A DNA stretch of 64,000 nt from Clostridiales bacterium UBA7285 (GTDB taxonomy: Bacteria > Bacillota > Clostridia > Peptostreptococcales > Anaerovoracaceae), in contig DKRJ01000034.1 in assembly GCA_002472145.1 (NCBI GenBank), positions 1 through 64,000 of the forward strand, in the 5' to 3' direction. The notes below the pieces were generated by a model. That model saw only the letters and a program-made list of their open reading frames with translations, did not search any database and was not told where the DNA came from. Both the position numbers and the translations under genes were made by a program. Of the stretch, positions 58,686 through 64,000 are shown one piece after another (positions within the stretch are counted from its first letter, which is position 1; every line of letters starts with the position of its first letter).

Positions 58686-60737
58686 ATGTCAAAACTTTAC
58701 GATTACTATAAAACTCATATCAACAACGGGATATTAGGGTGCGTAGAACTCGCATTCATGCTCGAACTCTTCATCGAGATCTTCGCCCGCAAGGGACTGA
58801 CAGGCGTTTTCTTCATGTTCCAGCACCCGCTGATTTTCTTTGATAATGTTTTGATCATACTTTCAACGCTCGCCGTCGGGTGCCTTTTCAAGAAGCGCAA
58901 CTTCTACATCGGCCTCGTCTCGGCAGTCTGGGCGGGCATAGGCGTGACGAACGGCGTCATCCTGATGGAGCGCATGACACCTTTCACCGTAAAGGACATC
59001 GCATCGATAACGGACGCCGCCACGATCCTCACGAACTATTTCAACAAACCGGAGCTTTTCCTCATAGCGACGTTCCTCGTCTTCATCGGAGCAATGACGG
59101 CGTATGCCTACATTAATTCCAAGGTCAGGCCGCGCACGAAGGTCTTCCGCGGTACGGTTGTCACGGTCGCTGTGATCATCTCGCTCACGATCGGTTCCAC
59201 GTACGGGCTCATCAAAACAGGCGGCCTGCAGACGTTCTTCGGCAACCTGGCATACGGGTACCGCGACTGCGGACTCCCGTACTGCTTCCTGAACACGTGG
59301 TTTAACACCGGCATCAAGCGGCCGGCAGACTACTCGGAAGAGGCCGTTAAGGCCCTGCTCCCGGAGGAGCATACCGATAAGAACGGCTGCGAGGTCATCG
59401 AGACGGGCGACGAGGACGAAAATTACCCGAACATCATATTCCTGCAGCTTGAGTCATTTACGGACCCGGAACTTTTCAACAACGTCGAACTTTCCGAAGA
59501 CGCGATGCCATATTTCCGCAGTCTCGAAGAGGAATGTTCGTCGGGATACCTGACCGTACCGGCGTGCGGCGCGGGGACGGCAAACACGGAATTCGAAGTG
59601 ATGACAGGGCTTTCGGCGAGGTTCTTCGGACCGGGCGAATACCCGTTTAAATCCATACTCCGCAGAGAACCGGCGGAAAGCGCGGCATTCGACCTGAAAT
59701 CGCTCGGCTTCGGGACCCACGCGATACACGACCACAGGGCGTTCTTCTACAACAGGAACGAAGTCTTTGCGAACATAGGCTACGACACGTTCACGTCGGT
59801 CGAGTACATGAGCGACGTCGAGAAAACGCCTAAAAACTGGGCTAAAGACAAGATCCTCACCGAGCATATTTTTGACGCGCTCGAATCGACCGAGTCGAGA
59901 GACTACATTTATACGATCTCCGTCCAGGGACACGGGAAATATCCCGACGAGCAGCTGATCCGGGACCCTGACGTCGCCGTCACCAAAGCCCCGAGCGTGG
60001 AACTGAAGTGGAAATACGAATATTACGTCAATCAGGTCTATGAGATGGACGAGTTCGTAAAGGAACTGACGCAGAGGCTGGAGGAATACGACGAGCCGGT
60101 CATCCTCGTCATGTACGGAGACCATATCCCGGCGCTTGAGATTACGGAGGAAACGTACGGGCGCGGCCTGTATGAGACGCCGTACGTGATCTGGACGAAC
60201 TACGACAGCGGCATGGAGGAGACCGACAAAGACATAAACGCGTACGAGTTGACCGCCTACGTCTTCGACAGGCTGGGGATCCACACCGGCACAGTCTTCA
60301 CATACCAGCAGGCTCATTCCGACGTAAACGGAACGTCCGCCGCCGATTCCTCGAGTTCTCAGCCGTCCTCCTCCGAATCCTCCGATCCCGAATATTCCGA
60401 GTATCTCGCCGGCCTGAAGATGATCGGGTACGATATGCTCTACGGCAGGCGGTACGTGTACGGCGGGGAATGTCCGTTCGAGACGACCGACATGAAGATG
60501 GGAGTCAAGCAGGTAAAGATCTTCCGCGTGATAGAGGTCCGCGGCAAATACTACATCAAAGGCGAGAACTTCACGGAGTACAGCAAAGTCACGCTGCGCG
60601 GCCAGACGCTGTCGACCATATATCTTTCCCCGAACCTGCTCGGGCTGGAGGAGGAAGTCGACCCGGATGACGTAAAAGACATGAAGGTCAGCCAGATAGA
60701 CCCGACGAACAAAGAGATAATCAGTTCTACGGAATAG
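58686..60737 (+). CDS. LTA synthase-family sulfatase (membrane phosphoglycerol transferase-like)
   Basis: A 683-residue membrane enzyme with about five N-terminal helices (residues 10-180), then an extracellular sulfatase-fold domain. NIIFLQLESFTDPELFNN near residue 250 supplies the first metal ligand Glu; CGAGTANTEFEVMTGL near 298 contains the nucleophile Thr; YTISVQGHGKYP and VMYGDHIPAL complete the metal site. The C-terminus has a Ser-rich linker and then a beta-rich domain (KYYIKGENFTEYSKVTLRG) resembling an IPT fold. It may make lipoteichoic acid or modify another glycolipid. Confidence 0.88.
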   Translation: MSKLYDYYKTHINNGILGCVELAFMLELFIEIFARKGLTGVFFMFQHPLIFFDNVLIILSTLAVGCLFKKRNFYIGLVSAVWAGIGVTNGVILMERMTPFTVKDIASITDAATILTNYFNKPELFLIATFLVFIGAMTAYAYINSKVRPRTKVFRGTVVTVAVIISLTIGSTYGLIKTGGLQTFFGNLAYGYRDCGLPYCFLNTWFNTGIKRPADYSEEAVKALLPEEHTDKNGCEVIETGDEDENYPNIIFLQLESFTDPELFNNVELSEDAMPYFRSLEEECSSGYLTVPACGAGTANTEFEVMTGLSARFFGPGEYPFKSILRREPAESAAFDLKSLGFGTHAIHDHRAFFYNRNEVFANIGYDTFTSVEYMSDVEKTPKNWAKDKILTEHIFDALESTESRDYIYTISVQGHGKYPDEQLIRDPDVAVTKAPSVELKWKYEYYVNQVYEMDEFVKELTQRLEEYDEPVILVMYGDHIPALEITEETYGRGLYETPYVIWTNYDSGMEETDKDINAYELTAYVFDRLGIHTGTVFTYQQAHSDVNGTSAADSSSSQPSSSESSDPEYSEYLAGLKMIGYDMLYGRRYVYGGECPFETTDMKMGVKQVKIFRVIEVRGKYYIKGENFTEYSKVTLRGQTLSTIYLSPNLLGLEEEVDPDDVKDMKVSQIDPTNKEIISSTE

Positions 60738-60821
60738 CCTCCGGCGGCCGCGCGGGAACGCCCGGGACGCGGATATGCCGGGGCAGGCATATCGGCAAAG
60801 ACCGAGGGCAGGGAGGAAGCA

Positions 60822-61397
60822 ATGGATAAGACATCGGAATACAGCAAAGACGGAAGAAGCATAACGACGGAGAGGCTCCTTCTCAGGCGCTTTTCGGAAG
60901 ACGACGCGCAGGAGGTCTTCGAACTGGCGAAAGACCCCGACGTCGGGCCTCGCGCGGGCTGGAACCCGCACGAGAATATCGAAGAGACCCTGACGGTGCT
61001 GAGGAATATCATTATGCCGTCCGACGCCTTTGCCATAACGCTTAAGGACAGCGGAAAGGTCATAGGCGACATCGCCATAGAAGAAGACAGGTACAGACCG
61101 GACGCAGACAGCGGCGAACTCGGCTACTGGCTCGGAAAGGAATACTGGGGGAAAGGCTATATGACCGAAGCCGCCCGCGCCGTGATCGACTACGCTTTCG
61201 GCGAAAAAGGCCTCTCGATGCTGGGCATCTGCACCAGCCCGGTGAACAGCAGGTCGCAGAGGGTAATAGAAAAGTGCGGCTTCGTCTACGAAGGGACGAT
61301 CCGCCGCACTTATAAGATTTATGATGGCACGCTCAGAGATTCGCGCGTCTATTCTATGACAAAGGAAGAGTACGAATTGCTCCGCGAAAAATGGTAA
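60822..61397 (+). CDS. GNAT acetyltransferase, RimJ/RimL type
   Basis: A 191-residue acetyltransferase. TERLLLRRFSEDDAQEVFELAKDPDV near residue 14 is the usual RimL-like start, and the acetyl-CoA loop is in LGYWLGKEYWGKGYMTEAARAVIDYAF near 105. NSRSQRVIEKCGFVYEGTIRR follows. The family acetylates protein N-termini or small amines; the target is not apparent. GGGAGGA precedes the start. It converges with aroB across 78 bp that contain an inverted repeat GGCAGAG/CTCTGCC. Confidence 0.88.
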   Translation: MDKTSEYSKDGRSITTERLLLRRFSEDDAQEVFELAKDPDVGPRAGWNPHENIEETLTVLRNIIMPSDAFAITLKDSGKVIGDIAIEEDRYRPDADSGELGYWLGKEYWGKGYMTEAARAVIDYAFGEKGLSMLGICTSPVNSRSQRVIEKCGFVYEGTIRRTYKIYDGTLRDSRVYSMTKEEYELLREKW

Positions 61398-61475
61398 ACG
61401 CCCGTGGCGCGGCAGAGGAGCCGGGTGAGCGTGGCGCGCGCGGGAACGGTAAACTCTGCCCTCGCGGCAGATGCT

Positions 61476-62522
61476 CTAATGCAGGAGCCCCGCGCGGATA
61501 AGCGTCGCCAGTTCGTCCAGCGTCAGCTTCTTCATGGAGCAGTTGCCGATGCGCTCCGGAACGATCATCGCGATCATGCCGTCATAGATTTTTTTGTCCA
61601 TGTAGGCGAGGCGGATCAGTTCCTCAGGGTCATAGCGGAGCGAGACGTCAAATCCGAACGATTCGAGTATGTCGGAGAGTTCGCCGCTGATGTCGTTGGA
61701 TGTGAGGCCGATGCGGAAAGCGCCCAGCGACTCGGCGACCATGCCCTTTGCAACGGCAGCGCCGTGCGTGACGTTATAAGCTGAGATCTTTTCGATGCCG
61801 TGGCCGATGGTGTGGCCGAAGTTAAGCATCTGGCGGACGCCCAGGCCGCGCTCGTCAGCCTCGACGAGAGATTTTTTGATAGAGACGCAGCGGGAAATGG
61901 CGTTTTCGCAATCGTTCTCGCGGAGTTTGCCGATGATCCCCTCGTCGGCGAGGACGGCGCACTTCACGGCCTCGGAATAGCCGTCGCGGATGCGCTCCTC
62001 CGTAAGGGTCGAGAGGACGTCCGGGTCGATCAGGACGAGAGACGGCTCCCAGTAGAGCCCGGCCAGGTTCTTGCCATTGAGAAGGTTGACGCCCGTTTTG
62101 CCGCCGACGGCCGTGTCGATGGATGCCTGGAACGTCGTCGGAACGATCACGTAGTTGATGCCGCGCATGTACGTGCCCGCGACGAAACCGGCGATGTCGA
62201 TGACGACTCCGCCCCCCAGAGCGAGGATCAGGTCGCTGCGGGTGATGCTTTCGTCGGCCAGCGCGTCGATGATGTTGCCGTATGTGGTGAGATTCTTCGA
62301 ATGTTCGCCGCACGGGAAAATTATCTTAGTCGTGCTGAACCCGGCTCTGGTCAGGGCATCCGAGACTTCGGCCTCGTACAGGCCGTTCACGGTGTTGTCG
62401 GTGATGATGCAGACCTTGCGCGGAGTGAAGCGCGAGGCGAGTTCTTTCCCGACGTCGGCGAGCAGCCCTTTGCCGATCAGGACGTCGTATGAAACTGATG
62501 CGTTAATCGTATATTTGATCAT
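61476..62522 (-). CDS. aroB: 3-dehydroquinate synthase
   Basis: A 348-residue enzyme, second step of the shikimate pathway, using NAD and a divalent metal. The NAD-binding region is ALGGGVVIDIAGFVAGTYMRGI near residue 100, with PTTFQASIDTAVGGKTGVNL near 128. The metal-binding histidines lie in LNFGHTIGHGIE near residue 230 and VTHGAAVAKGM. The start has no ribosome site; instead a perfect palindrome lies 2-18 bp before it. No other aro gene is nearby, which is unusual for this pathway in Firmicutes. Confidence 0.95.
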   Translation of the reverse strand: MIKYTINASVSYDVLIGKGLLADVGKELASRFTPRKVCIITDNTVNGLYEAEVSDALTRAGFSTTKIIFPCGEHSKNLTTYGNIIDALADESITRSDLILALGGGVVIDIAGFVAGTYMRGINYVIVPTTFQASIDTAVGGKTGVNLLNGKNLAGLYWEPSLVLIDPDVLSTLTEERIRDGYSEAVKCAVLADEGIIGKLRENDCENAISRCVSIKKSLVEADERGLGVRQMLNFGHTIGHGIEKISAYNVTHGAAVAKGMVAESLGAFRIGLTSNDISGELSDILESFGFDVSLRYDPEELIRLAYMDKKIYDGMIAMIVPERIGNCSMKKLTLDELATLIRAGLLH

Positions 62523-62523
62523 A

Positions 62524-62540
62524 TTGTGATTGTATCACAA
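62524..62540. promoter_or_regulatory. Palindromic operator-like site at the aroB start
   Basis: TTGTGAT-TGT-ATCACAA is a perfect inverted repeat immediately before the aroB ATG, covering the place of the ribosome site and a TACAAT -10-like hexamer. Confidence 0.55.
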
Positions 62541-62597
62541 AACAAGCCCGGCGCGGCGCAAAATATATCGTGTCCATCGGGGCCCGGTCGGCACGGA

Positions 62598-62684
62598 TGC
62601 CGGAGAAACAGCCTGGCAGGCGCAGTGTGCGCGTCTGCCGGAGAAACAGCCTGGCCGGCGCAGCGTTCGCGCCTGCCGGAGAAA
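62598..62684 (+). repeat. 38-bp tandem repeat upstream of the YdcF gene
   Basis: Two full 38-bp units (62598-62635, 62636-62673) beginning TGCCGGAGAAACAGCCTGGC, with four differences, plus 11 bp of a third that supplies CGGAGAAA near the ribosome-site position of the next gene. Confidence 0.85.
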
Positions 62685-62694
62685 TCTGAGAACT

Positions 62695-63510
62695 ATGAGC
62701 AGAAAAAACAGCGGCGGGACCGCTCGGAAACCGCGGACAGCCCGCTCAACGATAAAAAGGATACTAAAAGTCTTTCTGGCGCTTGTTATAATATTCATAG
62801 CGCTCACGGCCGCCATAAACGTCCGGGTGGTGACGTACGGCAAAGCCAGGATCGCCGGCTCATTCACGGAACCGATCGGCGCGGGCGCAGAAACGGAGAC
62901 GGATACGGATGCGGATGCGGATACCGGGAGCGGCGCGGAGACGAACCTCGCGGATGAGACAGACGAGGCGCGCGATTTCGGCGCCGACTGCATTCTGATA
63001 CTCGGCGCTGGGATAGTAGATTCCGAAACGCCGTCAAAGATACTCCGCGACAGGCTGGACGCAGGCATAGCGCTGTATAAGGCGAACGTCGCGCCTAAGA
63101 TCCTTCTTTCCGGGGACAACGGCACATACGAGCATAACGAGATACACGTCATGCTGAACTACTGCCTCGACGCCGGAGTTCCAGCCGAGGACGTCTTCTG
63201 CGACCACGCGGGATTTTCCACCAGTGAGTCCATGGTGAGGGCGGGGACGATCTTCAACGTAAAGAAGGCCGTGATAGTGACGCAGTCTTTCCACGAGTAT
63301 CGTGCTTTGTTCATCGCGAACCACCTGGGCATCGAGGCGATCGGATTCTCCTCGGACCAGAAAAGATATTCCACGTACGCGTACGACAACGCGCGCGAGA
63401 TCGCCGCGAGGGTGAAGGACTATTTAAAACTCTGCTTTAAGATGAACGACGCTGTCGGCGGAGAGGTCATAGACATTCACGGTGACGGCACGGTCTCTCA
63501 CGGCGAGTGA
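62695..63510 (+). CDS. YdcF/SanA-family (DUF218) membrane-anchored protein
   Basis: A 271-residue protein with a basic head, one membrane helix (ILKVFLALVIIFIALTAAI, residues about 21-40) and an outside DUF218 domain. DCILILGAGIVDSETPSKILRDRLDAGIALY near residue 100 and LSGDNGTYEHNEIHVMLNYCL, TSESMVRA and VIVTQSFHEYRA are the family blocks. SanA/ElyC-like proteins affect envelope integrity; their reaction is unsettled. The start at MSRKNSGG is chosen over a 55-codon longer frame that runs through the repeats. A Thr/Asp/Ala linker (ETETDTDADADTGSGAET) comes from a hexanucleotide repeat. Confidence 0.85.
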   Translation: MSRKNSGGTARKPRTARSTIKRILKVFLALVIIFIALTAAINVRVVTYGKARIAGSFTEPIGAGAETETDTDADADTGSGAETNLADETDEARDFGADCILILGAGIVDSETPSKILRDRLDAGIALYKANVAPKILLSGDNGTYEHNEIHVMLNYCLDAGVPAEDVFCDHAGFSTSESMVRAGTIFNVKKAVIVTQSFHEYRALFIANHLGIEAIGFSSDQKRYSTYAYDNAREIAARVKDYLKLCFKMNDAVGGEVIDIHGDGTVSHGE

Positions 63511-63534
63511 CGCCGCCGCCCGCAGGAGGAGGAA

Positions 63535-64000
63535 ATGGCACAGCTTACACAGCAGGCGATGAGGAATTCGCTCATCAGGCTCCTGAACGAGCGCCCGCTC
63601 GATAAAATAACGGTAAAGGACATCGTAGAGGACTGCGGCGTGAACCGCAATACCTTCTATTATCATTACAGCGACATCTACGAACTGCTCGAAGACGTAT
63701 TCCGCAGCGAGACGGAGGACTTCGTCGCAAACGCTGACGATCCTCAGTCGTGGAGCGAGGCTTTGATCTCCATGGAAAAATTCGCGCGCGAGAACAAGCG
63801 CCTCGTCTACCACGTGTTTAATTCGATGAACCGCGAGACGCTGCAGGACTACCTCTTCGGCATAGCCGACTCCGAGATCACGAAGCTCGTGGATAACATG
63901 GCGAAGGGCTCGGACGTTCCGGAAAAGGACAAGCACTACATAATCGTAGTGAGCGAGCACGCCGCCGTAGGCCTGATCCTCGACTGGGTGAAGGACGGCA
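63535..64000 (+). CDS. TetR-family transcriptional regulator, cut by window end
   Basis: The first 155 residues are visible. The N-terminal DNA-binding domain is clear: AMRNSLIRLLNERPLDKITVKDIVEDCGVNRNTFYYHYSDIYELLEDVF (residues 8-56), with the TetR helix-turn-helix. The following ligand domain is helical and acidic and resembles the TetR_C-type regulators near dihydroxyacetone kinase genes, though this is a weak clue. AGGAGGA precedes the start, 25 bp after the YdcF gene. The 3' end and any regulated neighbour lie outside. Confidence 0.88.
   Translation, partial: MAQLTQQAMRNSLIRLLNERPLDKITVKDIVEDCGVNRNTFYYHYSDIYELLEDVFRSETEDFVANADDPQSWSEALISMEKFARENKRLVYHVFNSMNRETLQDYLFGIADSEITKLVDNMAKGSDVPEKDKHYIIVVSEHAAVGLILDWVKDG

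Noticed and set aside
59454..60971. 505-residue ORF antisense to the LtaS-like gene
   Set aside because: Composition of a shadow frame, no motif, and the sense strand has a full sulfatase domain.
62598..62684. CRISPR-like array
   Set aside because: Contiguous 38-bp units with no unique spacers and only 2.3 copies.

Overview
The window is a bacterial chromosome segment of fairly high GC from a Gram-positive anaerobe of the Bacillota, most likely class Clostridia. Evidence is the Firmicutes-type replication-origin gene order, the Opp and BMP lipoprotein transport systems, a SigB/SigF-type sigma factor with an RsbW-like partner, rubredoxin, an LtaS-like protein, DnaD, GdpP and RNase M5. A bile-salt-hydrolase-like enzyme points to a gut habitat. 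The species cannot be named from sequence alone.

Layout. 1-2.3 kb: an IS110-family element that ends a surface von Willebrand A gene. 2.5-13.7 kb: metabolic genes (luxS, an NSS-family transporter, a methyltransferase, bile salt hydrolase, purB, purA, alr-psuK-psuG), an orphan HigA antitoxin and a small orphan gene. 13.8-19.9 kb: a BMP-type nucleoside ABC transporter read leftward with xpt and preceded by rubredoxin. 20.4-28 kb: a small lipoprotein, an acyltransferase and a five-gene oligopeptide transporter. 28-34.8 kb: an anti-sigma/sigma/proC operon and gyrB-gyrA. 35-36.5 kb: a decayed transporter/PHP locus. 36.5-49.3 kb: the origin, with dnaA-dnaN-recF leftward and rpmH-rnpA-yidD-yidC-jag-mnmE-mnmG-rsmG-parA-parB rightward, plus a perfect parS. 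49.4-51.4 kb: a cytosine methyltransferase broken by an ISL3 element. 51.5-58.6 kb: gdpP-rplI-dnaB-dnaD-divIC-rnmV-rsmA. 58.7-64 kb: an LtaS-like protein, a GNAT acetyltransferase, aroB, a YdcF protein and a TetR gene cut by the window edge.

How it works together. The centre is the replication and segregation control region. DnaA boxes lie in the dnaA/rpmH gap, and an AT-rich stretch with a DnaA-trio-like run lies between dnaA and dnaN. The left half is rich in purine handling: synthesis (purB, purA), salvage (xpt), import (BMP transporter) and pseudouridine breakdown (psuK, psuG).

Most unusual items: a DnaD protein that carries the N-terminal zinc region of the DnaC helicase loader but no AAA+ ATPase; a GdpP without its membrane anchor; short tandem arrays that repeatedly grow out of the last codons of genes (rplI has five in-frame UAG codons 15 nt apart); a -35 box forming the loop of the preceding gene's terminator; a structured xpt leader that is not a recognisable purine riboswitch; and an IS110 upstream region whose folds resemble a bridge RNA. 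No rRNA, tRNA or CRISPR array was seen.
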